Part shown: piece by piece, positions 42,910-51,207 of the stretch
Layout: the number at the start of each line of letters is the position of its first letter
How positions within the stretch are numbered: position 1 is the first letter of the stretch
Made by a program: the position numbers and the translations under genes
The notes under the pieces: model-generated
Told to the model about the DNA's origin: nothing
Database searches by the model: none
Seen by the model: the letters and a program-made list of their open reading frames with translations, nothing else
Assembly: GCA_035649275.1 (NCBI GenBank)
Contig: DASRJW010000141.1
Coordinates: forward strand, 26,932-90,931
DNA length: 64,000 bases
Direction of reading: 5' to 3'
From: Candidatus Krumholzibacteriia bacterium
GTDB taxonomy: Bacteria > Krumholzibacteriota > Krumholzibacteriia > G020349025

Positions 42910-44619
42910 ATGCGCTGGTCCAAAGCCTTTCTACCCACCTTTCGCGAGCTGCCCGCCGAGGCAGAGATCATCAGCCATCAGCTGATGCTGCGCGCCGGCA
43001 TGATGCGCAAGCTGGCCGCCGGCGTCTTCTCCTACCTGCCGCTCGGCTGGCGGAGCATCGCCAAGGTGACCACCATCGTGCGCGAGGAGATGGACCGCAC
43101 CGGCGCGCAGGAGGTGGTGATGCCGGTGCTGCAGCCGGCGGAGCTGTGGCAGGAAAGCGGGCGCTGGCAAGCCTTCGGCCGCGAGCTCATGCGCCTCCAC
43201 GACCGCCACGACCGGGACTTCGCCCTCGGCCCCACGCACGAAGAAGTCATCACCACGCTGGCGCGGCAGACGCTGCGCAGCTACCGCCAGCTGCCCCAGA
43301 ACCTGTACCAGATCCAGGTGAAATTCCGCGACGAGATCCGGCCGCGGTTCGGCGTCATGCGCGCCCGGGAATTCACCATGAAGGACGCCTACAGCTTCCA
43401 CACCGACGACGAGTCCCTGGCCCGCACCTATACCGACATGCGCGACGCCTACTCCCGCATCCTGGAGCGCTGCGGCCTGGAGTTCCGCATCGTCGAGGCC
43501 GACACCGGGGTCATCGGCGGCGCCGAGAGCCACGAGTTCATGGTGCTCGCCGCGAGCGGCGAATCCGAGATCCTCTCCTGCGATCGCTGCGGCTACGCCG
43601 CCAACGCCGAGCGCGCCGAGGCGCGCCTCGCCACCTCGCCTCGAGCCGCAGCGGAGGAGGGCCCTGTCGAGGTGGCGACACCGGGAAAGAAGACGGTCGC
43701 CGACGTTGCCGCCTTTCTCGGCGTCCAGCCCGAAGCGCTGGCGAAAACGCTGCTGTTCAAGATCGCCGATCGCGACGTGGCGGTGCTCGTGCCCGGGGAA
43801 CGGGACCTCAACGAGGCCAAGCTGGCGCGGCTCGCGGGCACCGGTCTCTTCCGCCTGCTGGAGGATGCCGAGGTGGTGCAGCTGACCGGTGCGGCGGTGG
43901 GATTCGCCGGCCCCGTAGGGCTCCCGGGGACGCCGATCTGGGCCGACGTCACCCTGCAAGGAGAGAAGCACTTCATCACCGGCGCCAACCGCACTGACAC
44001 GCACCTGCGGGGCGTGCGTCCGGGGCGCGATTTCGCCGTCGAACGTTGGGGAGACCTCGTTCTCGCCCGCGCCGGCGACGGCTGCCCGCGCTGCCTGGGC
44101 ACGCTGCAATCTTCCCGGGGCATCGAGGTGGGTCACGTCTTCAAGCTCGGCACCAAGTACAGCGAGAAAATGGCGGCCACCTTCCTCGATGGGAACGGGA
44201 AGGAGCGCCCTTACGTCATGGGCTGCTACGGCTTCGGCGTCACCCGCACCGTCGCCGCCGCCATCGAACAGCACCACGATGCGGAGGGCATCGTCTGGCC
44301 GCGAGCCCTCGCTCCCTTCGCGGTCCTCATCCTGCCGGTGCAAAGCTCCCATGCTGCCTCGCAGGAGCTCGCCGCCGCCTTGCACGACGAGCTCAGCGCC
44401 GACGGCATCGACGTGCTCCTGGACGACCGGGATCTCTCCCCAGGAGCGAAGTTCAAGGACGCCGATCTCATCGGCATCCCCACCCGCGTGACCTTGGGAG
44501 AGCGGGGATTGCGGGAGGACAAGCTGGAGATCCGCGACCGGCGAAGCGGCACCGTGCGCACGGTGCCGCAGGCCGAGCTGGCCCGGGCGGTGCGTGCGAC
44601 GGTACGGGAAGCGACTTAA
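42910..44619 (+). CDS. proS: Prolyl-tRNA synthetase (bacterial type, with editing domain)
   Basis: A 569-residue class II synthetase. Motif 1/2 pieces are GMMRKLAAGVFSYLPLGWRS and KFRDEIRPRFGVMRAREFTM; motif 3 is CYGFGVTRTVAAAI. An INS/YbaK-like editing domain lies between them (about residues 240-400, including TVADVAAFLGVQPEALAKTL), which removes mischarged Ala. ATG 42910 has GGGGAG five bases upstream, preferred over the GTG at 42904. The TAA stop overlaps the stop of convergent rpsT. Confidence 0.97.
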   Translation: MRWSKAFLPTFRELPAEAEIISHQLMLRAGMMRKLAAGVFSYLPLGWRSIAKVTTIVREEMDRTGAQEVVMPVLQPAELWQESGRWQAFGRELMRLHDRHDRDFALGPTHEEVITTLARQTLRSYRQLPQNLYQIQVKFRDEIRPRFGVMRAREFTMKDAYSFHTDDESLARTYTDMRDAYSRILERCGLEFRIVEADTGVIGGAESHEFMVLAASGESEILSCDRCGYAANAERAEARLATSPRAAAEEGPVEVATPGKKTVADVAAFLGVQPEALAKTLLFKIADRDVAVLVPGERDLNEAKLARLAGTGLFRLLEDAEVVQLTGAAVGFAGPVGLPGTPIWADVTLQGEKHFITGANRTDTHLRGVRPGRDFAVERWGDLVLARAGDGCPRCLGTLQSSRGIEVGHVFKLGTKYSEKMAATFLDGNGKERPYVMGCYGFGVTRTVAAAIEQHHDAEGIVWPRALAPFAVLILPVQSSHAASQELAAALHDELSADGIDVLLDDRDLSPGAKFKDADLIGIPTRVTLGERGLREDKLEIRDRRSGTVRTVPQAELARAVRATVREAT

Positions 44620-44876
44620 GACCCGGGCAGCCGCTGCAGGTGAGCGGCGAGACGCGACTTGAGCCGGGAAGCGGTGCGCGGATGGATCAGATGGGTCTTG
44701 GCGCTCTTGTCGATGATGGCTTCGAGCGCCGGGAAGGCGGTCTTGGCCGCGGCCGCACTCGGCATCTCCCGGAACTCGTGCAGGGCGTGCCGCAGGCGCG
44801 CCCGCTTGGACCGATTCGCCAGGCGGCGCTTGGCGTCCCGGCGCAGCGTTTTCTCGAACTGCTTATGATGGGGCAA
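44616..44876 (-). CDS. rpsT: 30S ribosomal protein S20
   Basis: An 86-residue basic helical protein that binds 16S rRNA. PHHKQFEKTLRRDAKRRLAN, ALEAIIDKSAKTHLIHPRTA and SRLKSRLAA are typical of S20. It has no ATG; TTG 44876 is the start, with GGAGGT four bases upstream. It lies inside a much longer frame. Its TAA shares four bases with the TAA of convergent proS. The rare TTG start may limit its synthesis, as a non-AUG start does for S20 in E. coli. Confidence 0.93.
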   Translation of the reverse strand: MPHHKQFEKTLRRDAKRRLANRSKRARLRHALHEFREMPSAAAAKTAFPALEAIIDKSAKTHLIHPRTASRLKSRLAAHLQRLPGS

Positions 44877-44907
44877 ACCAACCTCCAGGAACCCACGAAA
44901 CCGTGTG

Positions 44908-44936
44908 ACGCTAGCACGCGGCCCCGCACGGGTCAA
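44908..44936 (-). promoter_or_regulatory. Promoter of rpsT
   Basis: On the minus strand, TTGACC (44936-44931), a 17-base spacer and TAGCGT (44913-44908). Start near 44901, leader about 25 bases. It abuts the start region of the divergent amidohydrolase gene. Confidence 0.65.
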
Positions 44937-44960
44937 GTGGAGTGGCCGTGGTGCGGCGGC

Positions 44961-46274
44961 GTGCGCCCGCGTTCGCATCGGGCCCGACGACCTGCCGCCG
45001 CTGCCACTGCAGCCCTTCTCCTCGCGGGAGGATTCGCAGCGGCACCGACCGCCACGGCGGCAGAGTTCGCCGTGCATGCCGCCAAGCTGGTGGACGTACG
45101 CGCCGGCAACGTCCGGGGGCCGGTCTGGGTGCGCGTGCGCGGCGACAGCATCGTCGGGGTGGAAAACCGCGCCCCCGCCGGCATTCCGGTGCTCGACCTC
45201 GGCGGCGCCACCTTGCTCCCCGGTCTCATCGACTGCCACACCCACCTCGGCATGCGCGTGGGCCTGCCGCCCCTCGAGCAGCTGCGCACCTCGGCGGCGC
45301 GGGCGGCGGTGTCCGGGGTGGAAAACTGCCGCCACACACTCCTCGCCGGTTTCACCACCTGCCGCGATGTCGGCGGCACCGAGCTGGTGGACGTGGCGCT
45401 GCGCGACGCCATCGCCGATGGGGAGATCCTCGGGCCGCGGTTGCAGGTGGCCACCTGGGCGCTCTCCATGACCGGTGGCCACGGCGACGATCGCAACCTG
45501 CTCGATTACCACTGGTGCAACGAGCTCGCTGCCGGCGTCGCCGACGGCCCCGACGAGGTGCGGAAGAAGGTGCGCTTCGACATCCAACAGGGCGCCGACC
45601 TCATCAAGATCCTGGCCACCGGCGGCGTGCTCTCCGCCCGCGACGACCCGCGCCACACGACCTACACGATGGAGGAGCTTCGCGCCGCGTGCGACGAGGC
45701 CAAGCGCCTCGGCCGCTTCGTCGCCGCCCACTGCCACGGCAAGGAAGGCATGATGTGGGCGAGCCAGGCCGGCGCCCGTTCCATCGAGCACGGCACCTTC
45801 ATGGATGAAGAAGCCGCTTCGCTGCTGAAAAAGAACGGCACCTGGTACGTGCCCACGCTCTACGTTCTCGAGCCGATCCTCGCCCCGGGGAATCCGCTGC
45901 ACATCCGCGCCGAGAGCCTGGAGAAAGCCAAGGGGATGCGGGAGCACATGCACCAGGCCTTCCGCAACGCGGTCGACAAGGATGTCCGCATTGCTTTCGG
46001 CAGCGACGCCGGCGTCTTCGCCCACGGCACCCAGGCCCAGGAGCTGGCGCTCTACGTGGAAGAAGGCATGTCGGCGCTGCAAGCCATCCGCACCGCCACC
46101 ACCTCGGCGGCGGAGCTCATGGGCTGGGCGGATCGCGTCGGCAGCGTGGAGCCAGGACGTTACGCCGACCTCATCGCCGTGAGCGGCGACCCGACGGAGG
46201 ACATCACCGAGCTGCAGCGGGTGCGCTGGGTCATGCAGGGCGGCGTGGTGGTGAAGAACGAGCTCGGACCGTGA
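44961..46274 (+). CDS. Exported metal-dependent amidohydrolase
   Basis: A protein of about 437 residues. GTG 44961 gives an Arg-rich n-region and a hydrophobic Ala/Leu core ending near TATAA, so it is exported; GTG 44937 is an alternative. Metal ligands are visible as HTH in LIDCHTHLGMR, Lys in DLIKILATGG, His in AAHCHGKEG and SIEHGTF, and Asp in FGSDAGVF. The pattern fits the imidazolonepropionase-like/Pro-Xaa dipeptidase (Sgx9260-type) amidohydrolases, which hydrolyse cyclic or blocked dipeptides. Substrate unknown. It converges on the Wzi-like gene. Confidence 0.85.
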   Translation: MRPRSHRARRPAAAATAALLLAGGFAAAPTATAAEFAVHAAKLVDVRAGNVRGPVWVRVRGDSIVGVENRAPAGIPVLDLGGATLLPGLIDCHTHLGMRVGLPPLEQLRTSAARAAVSGVENCRHTLLAGFTTCRDVGGTELVDVALRDAIADGEILGPRLQVATWALSMTGGHGDDRNLLDYHWCNELAAGVADGPDEVRKKVRFDIQQGADLIKILATGGVLSARDDPRHTTYTMEELRAACDEAKRLGRFVAAHCHGKEGMMWASQAGARSIEHGTFMDEEAASLLKKNGTWYVPTLYVLEPILAPGNPLHIRAESLEKAKGMREHMHQAFRNAVDKDVRIAFGSDAGVFAHGTQAQELALYVEEGMSALQAIRTATTSAAELMGWADRVGSVEPGRYADLIAVSGDPTEDITELQRVRWVMQGGVVVKNELGP

Positions 46275-46313
46275 GGGCGCGTGGTGGTGATGCCAGCTCG
46301 GACGGTGAGGGCG
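46261..46313 (+). repeat. Direct repeat at the end of the amidohydrolase gene
   Basis: AGCTCGGACCGTGAGGGCG (46261-46279) is repeated with one mismatch at 46295-46313, a 34-base period. The first copy contains the stop codon of the amidohydrolase. It looks like a small slipped duplication. Confidence 0.6.
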
Positions 46314-46350
46314 GCGTGCATCACGCCACCTCGGGGCGTGACGGCAACGG

Positions 46351-47976
46351 TCAGAACTCCACCCGCGTCAAGGCCCGCAGCTGCAGGTCCGTCGTCGCCG
46401 CCGCCGACGGATCGTGCTGTGCCTGCGTGACGTGCAGCCAGCGGGCTTCGAGCGCTGCATCGAGACTGCGCAGTCCCCGGTAGAGGAGCTCGAACCCCGG
46501 TTGGTGCGAGCTCTGCACCGTGCCCGAGAGATAATCCTGGGAATCGCTCGTGCGTTCCTCTTGATCCACCGCCAGACCACCCTCCCCGTGGCGCTCCAGG
46601 TCGTAGAAGACCTGGAGGGACCAGCCGCGGCTCAAGCGCCGGCGCAGCCCCAGGTGCCACAGATCCGCGTCCGGCCCAGCGCGGCTGCCGAGGCTGAGTC
46701 CGTAGTGCTCGTAGCGGTTGATCGGTGTCTGGTGCGTGTAGGTGAACTGGCTCGCCCAGCTCCATTCACCCTCCAGGTCCCAGTCGTCGGCACCGAACGG
46801 CTGCAACCAGAGGAACCCCGCCAGCGCGCCCACCTTGTTGCCAAAATCGTCGAGGCCGCGCCGCAGGTTGAGGTCGTCGACGAGGAACTCGCCGTAGAGC
46901 TCGAGATCCGGGAGGAGGAGCTTGCCGTCGATGCTGCCGAGGGCGTTGTCCCGATCGCCGATGTTGGCCTGGGTGACGTAGAGGACGTTCACCGGGTTCA
47001 GATAGGCGAGGTCGAGACCGCGGTCGCCATACACCGTGGCCTCCGAGACGGCGAGCAAGAGCCGCCGGTGCGGCTGCAGCACGAGCCGGTGCGCGGCGAT
47101 GAACTTCTGCACCAGCTCGGGGTCCTCGGGCTCGAGCTGGGCCGGGCGCAGTTCGCCCGCCACGTGCGTGAAGCGCAGCCAGCCGAAGTCGAGCTCGAGC
47201 CGCAGCAGATCGAGGGGCGGCGTCTCGTCGAGGAGGAGCAGGGCATTCTGCCGCCCCGGCCCCCAGCGCAGGTGCTCGCGGCCGATGTCCACCAGCACCG
47301 GACCATGGACGTAACGGGCGTAGGGTTCCACCCGGCGGGAAAAGCTGAAGCGGTCGCGCGGCTCGAAAACATATTCGGCTTCACCTGCCCGCGGGTCGGC
47401 GCTCTGGCGCAAGACACCGTCGCCGGTACGCCAGACGAGGGAGAGGGGGACGAAGGCGGCGAAATCGCGCCGGAGCACCAGGGCCGCCGCGGGCTCGAAG
47501 CTCAGGCGCGCATCGGTCTGGGAGAAGGCGGCCCCCGGCGACGTGGGGCCGAAGCGCACATCCTGACCGGCGAAGACGAAGAGCCGGAACTCCCAGTCGG
47601 CGCCGCGCCAGCGATGCGCCGTCCGCTCCAGCACCGCCAGGCTTTCGCCTTGGGCCACGAGCTCGGCGGAGAACTCCTCGACCAGCATGTCGAGCTGTTG
47701 CGCTTCGATCCGGCTCGGGCGCCACTCGTTGCGTGCCGCCGCCTGCTGCAGCCTGCCGACGAGACGCGCCACCTGCCCGCGGCGGAGCGGCAGCATGTCG
47801 AGACCGGTACGCCCCAGGCCGGCACGCACCTCGAAGCGCTGCAGCATCTCGTAGGCCCAGTGCTCGAGCGGCAGGTCCACCGGTTCCTGGGCCCGGCCCG
47901 CTGCCGACGCGAGCAGAAGGAAAGCGAAGCCCCAAGCGCCGAGGCAGCCTCGGGTGGGGCGCGGGAAACCCGCCAT
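46351..47976 (-). CDS. Wzi-like outer-membrane beta-barrel protein
   Basis: A 541-residue exported protein; the ATG at 47976 starts the signal peptide (FAFLLLASAAGRAQ). LEHWAYEMLQRFEVRAGL and the small helical part resemble the start of capsule-assembly Wzi/OprB-like proteins. The remainder has regular alternating strands such as RRVEPYARYVHGPVLVDIG, REHLRWGPGRQNALLLLDE and ends with Phe (TRVEF), as for a barrel inserted by Bam. No capsule genes are near, so the cargo or partner is unknown. The neighbouring uvrC is divergent. Confidence 0.72.
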   Translation of the reverse strand: MAGFPRPTRGCLGAWGFAFLLLASAAGRAQEPVDLPLEHWAYEMLQRFEVRAGLGRTGLDMLPLRRGQVARLVGRLQQAAARNEWRPSRIEAQQLDMLVEEFSAELVAQGESLAVLERTAHRWRGADWEFRLFVFAGQDVRFGPTSPGAAFSQTDARLSFEPAAALVLRRDFAAFVPLSLVWRTGDGVLRQSADPRAGEAEYVFEPRDRFSFSRRVEPYARYVHGPVLVDIGREHLRWGPGRQNALLLLDETPPLDLLRLELDFGWLRFTHVAGELRPAQLEPEDPELVQKFIAAHRLVLQPHRRLLLAVSEATVYGDRGLDLAYLNPVNVLYVTQANIGDRDNALGSIDGKLLLPDLELYGEFLVDDLNLRRGLDDFGNKVGALAGFLWLQPFGADDWDLEGEWSWASQFTYTHQTPINRYEHYGLSLGSRAGPDADLWHLGLRRRLSRGWSLQVFYDLERHGEGGLAVDQEERTSDSQDYLSGTVQSSHQPGFELLYRGLRSLDAALEARWLHVTQAQHDPSAAATTDLQLRALTRVEF

Positions 47977-48067
47977 GGTGCGACACGTCCTCCCTCGCGG
48001 TCGCGGCGACCGCCTCGGCATGATCGACCGCCGCCGGACGGGGCGCAACGGCGAAGAAGCCGCGGCG

Positions 48068-48096
48068 TTGTCCCACTGCGCTCTCCTCCTTACACT
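48068..48096 (+). promoter_or_regulatory. Promoter of uvrC
   Basis: TTGTCC (48068-48073), a 17-base spacer and TACACT (48091-48096). Start near 48103. This would exclude the in-frame ATG at 48020 as the uvrC start. Confidence 0.55.
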
Positions 48097-48154
48097 GGCC
48101 GGAGAGGCCGCTCGACGCTGGCAGAGGGCCTCTCGACCCAGCGGAGGCACGACG

Positions 48155-50227
48155 ATTCCTGAGGACCCCACGCAGAAACCGGCGCCGCCGGATGCCGCGG
48201 CGCCGACTACGGCCGCGGCCTCTGCGGAGTCCACCGCGCCGCCGACCACGGCCGCGGCGTCTGCGGCGTCCACCGCGCTCGCCGAGCGCATCCGCTCCCT
48301 GCCGGAGGAGCCCGGCGTCTACCTCTTCAAGGATGCCCGCGGCAAGGTGCTCTATGTGGGCAAGGCCAAGTCGCTGCGGGATCGGGTGCGGAGTTACCTC
48401 AACCCGGGTCCGGAAGCGCATCCGAAGACCCGGGTGCTCATGGGACGGGCGCGTGACGTGGATTACGTCAGCACCCGCACCGAGGTGGAAGCCCTGGTCC
48501 TGGAATGCAACCTCATCAAGGAGTACAAGCCGCGCTACAACATCCGGCTCCGGGACGACAAGAAGTACCCCTACATCCGGGTGAGCAACGATCCCTTCCC
48601 GCGGGTGTTCTTGACCCGCACTTTGGTGCACGACGGCAGCGAATACTTCGGACCCTATTCGGATGTCGGCGCCATGCGCCGCACCCTCGGACTCTTGCAG
48701 CGTGTCTTCCAGTGCCGGCCTTGCACGCCCGAGTCGCTGGAGGGCATCGACCGCCCCTGTCTCTACTACGACATCAAGATGTGCCAGGCACCCTGCGTGG
48801 GCCTGCAAAGCCGGGAGGACTACCACCGCGCCATGGACGACGTGCGCCTGTTCCTCGGCGGGCGCACCACCGAGCTGGTGAACCGGCTGCGCGCCCGCAT
48901 GCAAGCCGAGAGCGAGGGGCTCGAATTCGAACGTGCCGCACGCACGCGGGATCAGCTGCGCTCCATCGAGCGCAGCACCGACCGCTTGCGCACCCTGGTG
49001 GGGCAGGACGTGGACCGGGACGCCCTGGCCATGCGGCGTGATGGTGAAGACGCTGCCGGCGTCGTCTTGAAGATCCGCGGTGGCAAGCTCCTGGCGAGCG
49101 AGACCTTCTACTTCGCCGCCGGCGAGGAGAGCGACGTGGCGGCGTTCGCCGCTTTCTTCCAGCAGTACTACAACTCCACTCGCTCCATCCCGGAGGAGAT
49201 CCTCACCAGCGAGGTCCTGGAGGAAACCGAGCTGCTGGTCGACTGGCTCGCCGAGAAGGCGGGCAGGAGCGTCCGTCTCACCGTGCCGCAACGAGGCGAG
49301 AAGCACACGCTCCTGGCGCTGGCGCTCAAGAACGCCACCCTGAAGCTGGACGAGTGGCTCATCGCCCACGGCAAGGCCGGACGGCGCGCCCCCGACGAGG
49401 TGGTGCAGCTGCGCGAGGTGCTGGGCAGCCGCGAGCTGCCGCGGCGCATCGAGTGCTTCGACATCTCCAACTTCCAGGGTTCCCATCCGGTGGCTTCGCT
49501 GGTGCACTTCGAAGCGGGGCAGCCGGTGAAGAACCGCTACCGCCACTTCCGCATCCGCGGCATCGCCGCGCCCAACGATTTCGCCATGATGGAGCACGTG
49601 GTGGAACGGCACTTCCGCTCCCTGGTGCAGGACGGCCTGACGCTCCCGGAGCTGGTGCTGGTGGACGGCGGCCGCGGCCAACTCGGGGCGGCGGAGCGAG
49701 CCCTGGCCGCGCTGGAGCTCGGGCAGCGCGTGCACCTCCTGGGCCTAGCGAAGCGGCAGGAAGAGATCTTCCGCTCCGGCACCGCCGAGCCCCTGGTGCT
49801 GCCCCGGAGCTCGCCGGCACTCAAGCTGTTGCAGCGCATCCGCGACGAAGCCCATCGCTTCGCCATCGGCTACCATCGCCGGCTCCGCGGCCAGGAACTG
49901 GTGCGCTCCGCCCTCGACGACATCCCTGGTGTGGGCACGAAGACACGGATCGCACTGCTGCGGCGCTTCGGCTCGGTGGAAGCGGTGAGCCGCGCCAGCG
50001 CCGAGGAGCTGCGCGCCGTGCACGGCGTCGGCCCAGCGACGGCGGAGCGCATCCTCGCCGTGCTTTCCCATCCGGCGCTCCGCGCCGGCACCACGCATGC
50101 TCAAGAGGGCACCGCGGCAGCGGCGGAAGAAGCGGAGGCGCCGCTGGCGCCCGCCGCCGATGACAGCGGCGACCTCCAGGCGCGGGAATTCGACCTGGAG
50201 ATGGAAGGCGGGGCCGGTGGAACCTGA
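48155..50227 (+). CDS. uvrC: UvrABC system protein C
   Basis: A nuclease of about 690 residues making both incisions in nucleotide excision repair. The GIY-YIG domain is LPEEPGVYLFKDARGKVLYV with VGKAKSLRDRVRSYL. The UVR domain is near FLGGRTTELVNRLRARMQ. The RNase H-like domain has ECFDISNFQGSHPVASLVHF and LVLVDGGRGQL. The HhH pair is IPGVGTKTRIALLRRFG with VHGVGPATAERIL. Upstream of the core is a 45-residue Pro/Ala/Thr tail. The start is set at ATT 48155: CGGAGG lies seven bases before it and no ATG, GTG or TTG follows in frame before the domain. ATG 48020 is the alternative, lying before the predicted promoter. Confidence 0.92.
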   Translation: MPEDPTQKPAPPDAAAPTTAAASAESTAPPTTAAASAASTALAERIRSLPEEPGVYLFKDARGKVLYVGKAKSLRDRVRSYLNPGPEAHPKTRVLMGRARDVDYVSTRTEVEALVLECNLIKEYKPRYNIRLRDDKKYPYIRVSNDPFPRVFLTRTLVHDGSEYFGPYSDVGAMRRTLGLLQRVFQCRPCTPESLEGIDRPCLYYDIKMCQAPCVGLQSREDYHRAMDDVRLFLGGRTTELVNRLRARMQAESEGLEFERAARTRDQLRSIERSTDRLRTLVGQDVDRDALAMRRDGEDAAGVVLKIRGGKLLASETFYFAAGEESDVAAFAAFFQQYYNSTRSIPEEILTSEVLEETELLVDWLAEKAGRSVRLTVPQRGEKHTLLALALKNATLKLDEWLIAHGKAGRRAPDEVVQLREVLGSRELPRRIECFDISNFQGSHPVASLVHFEAGQPVKNRYRHFRIRGIAAPNDFAMMEHVVERHFRSLVQDGLTLPELVLVDGGRGQLGAAERALAALELGQRVHLLGLAKRQEEIFRSGTAEPLVLPRSSPALKLLQRIRDEAHRFAIGYHRRLRGQELVRSALDDIPGVGTKTRIALLRRFGSVEAVSRASAEELRAVHGVGPATAERILAVLSHPALRAGTTHAQEGTAAAAEEAEAPLAPAADDSGDLQAREFDLEMEGGAGGT
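48202..48279 (+). repeat. 39-base tandem repeat in the uvrC 5' end
   Basis: Two adjacent 39-base units (48202-48240, 48241-48279) agree at 35 of 39 positions. They encode two copies of a 13-residue PTTAAASAxSTAx unit in the disordered N-terminal tail of UvrC. Confidence 0.75.
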
Positions 50228-51134
50228 AGCGCGGCCGAGAAGCGCCCTCTCCCGGGCCCGCGAGCGCTACCTCGTGCACCTCATGGTGGAACGGGGCCTC
50301 GCGGCAACGACGCTCGATTCCTACGGCCGCGACCTCGACACCTATCTCCATCACCTCACGACGCAAGGCATCGGCAACCCCGCCGCGGTGGAACGGCGGC
50401 ATGTGCACGCCTTCTTGGCGGCGCAGACCGAGGCGGGCATGAGCGCAGCCACACGAGCGCGGCGCCTAGCTGCACTGCGCGGCTTCCACCGCTTCCTCGT
50501 CCTCGAAGGTCTGGCGCCCCAGTCGCCCCTCGAGGGACTGCGCGGCCCGCGACGGGGTCTGCGACTTCCCGCCGTGCTCTCGGTCCTCGACCTGGAGAAG
50601 CTCGTGCAAGCTCCGGCGGCGACGACGCCGCTCGGGCAGCGCGATCGAGCGGCGCTGGAGCTCACCTATGCCGCCGGGCTCCGGGTCTCGGAGATCTGCG
50701 CCCTGCCGCTCGAAGCGCTCGACCGCGAGCATCGTCTCGTCCGGGTCTTCGGCAAGGGCGCCAAGGAACGACTGGTGCCCGTCGGCCGCGCCGCGGTGGA
50801 AGCGGCGACGCGCTGGCTCACGGACGGCCGGCCCCGCCTCCTGCGCGGCCGCCTGGCACCGACTCTTCTGGTGAACGCCCGCGGCGGCAAGCTCTCGCGC
50901 ATGGGCTTTTGGAAGCTGCTGCGCAAGCACGCCGCCGCCACCGGGATCACCGCGCCGCTTTCGCCTCACACGCTCCGCCACTCCTTCGCCACCCATCTAC
51001 TCGAAGGCGGGGCGGACCTGCGCGTGGTCCAAGAGCTCCTCGGTCACGCCGACATCGGCACGACGCAGATCTACACGCTCGTGGACCGGCAGTACCTGCA
51101 CGAGGTCTACCGCACCTTCCATCCCCGCGCCTGA
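50217..51134 (+). CDS. xerD: Tyrosine recombinase XerD
   Basis: A 305-residue recombinase. The core-binding domain is RYLVHLMVERGLAATTLDSY. Catalytic residues are R in YAAGLRVSEICAL, K in GKGAKERLVPV, the box [13 protein letters not shown] in ELLGHADIGTTQ and Y in QIYTLVDRQYL. [18 protein letters not shown] and YLHEVYRTFHPRA at the end are typical of XerD. GTG 50217 overlaps uvrC and has GGAAGG eight bases upstream. XerC is 18 kb away in another operon. Confidence 0.92.
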   Translation: MEPEARPRSALSRARERYLVHLMVERGLAATTLDSYGRDLDTYLHHLTTQGIGNPAAVERRHVHAFLAAQTEAGMSAATRARRLAALRGFHRFLVLEGLAPQSPLEGLRGPRRGLRLPAVLSVLDLEKLVQAPAATTPLGQRDRAALELTYAAGLRVSEICALPLEALDREHRLVRVFGKGAKERLVPVGRAAVEAATRWLTDGRPRLLRGRLAPTLLVNARGGKLSRMGFWKLLRKHAAATGITAPLSPHTLRHSFATHLLEGGADLRVVQELLGHADIGTTQIYTLVDRQYLHEVYRTFHPRA

Positions 51135-51148
51135 ATCCACCTTCCGCG

Positions 51149-51178
51149 TTCGGGCGCGGCGGGACCCTGTGCTAGCAT
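51149..51178 (+). promoter_or_regulatory. Possible promoter of the trpS-scpAB operon
   Basis: TAGCAT (51173-51178) is a fair -10 with only a weak TTCGGG (51149-51154) as -35 at 18 bases. Start near 51185, before the GTG at 51208. Confidence 0.35.
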
Positions 51179-51207
51179 GGGACGGTCTCGCGGGAAGGAG
51201 CGTCCAC

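Noticed and set aside
44616-46082. A 488-codon minus-strand gene read as one protein
   Set aside because: Only its last 86 codons are real (rpsT); the rest lies opposite the amidohydrolase and is not conserved.
48020-48154. ATG 48020 as the start of uvrC
   Set aside because: The segment would add 45 unconserved residues and lies across and before the predicted promoter; kept only as an alternative.
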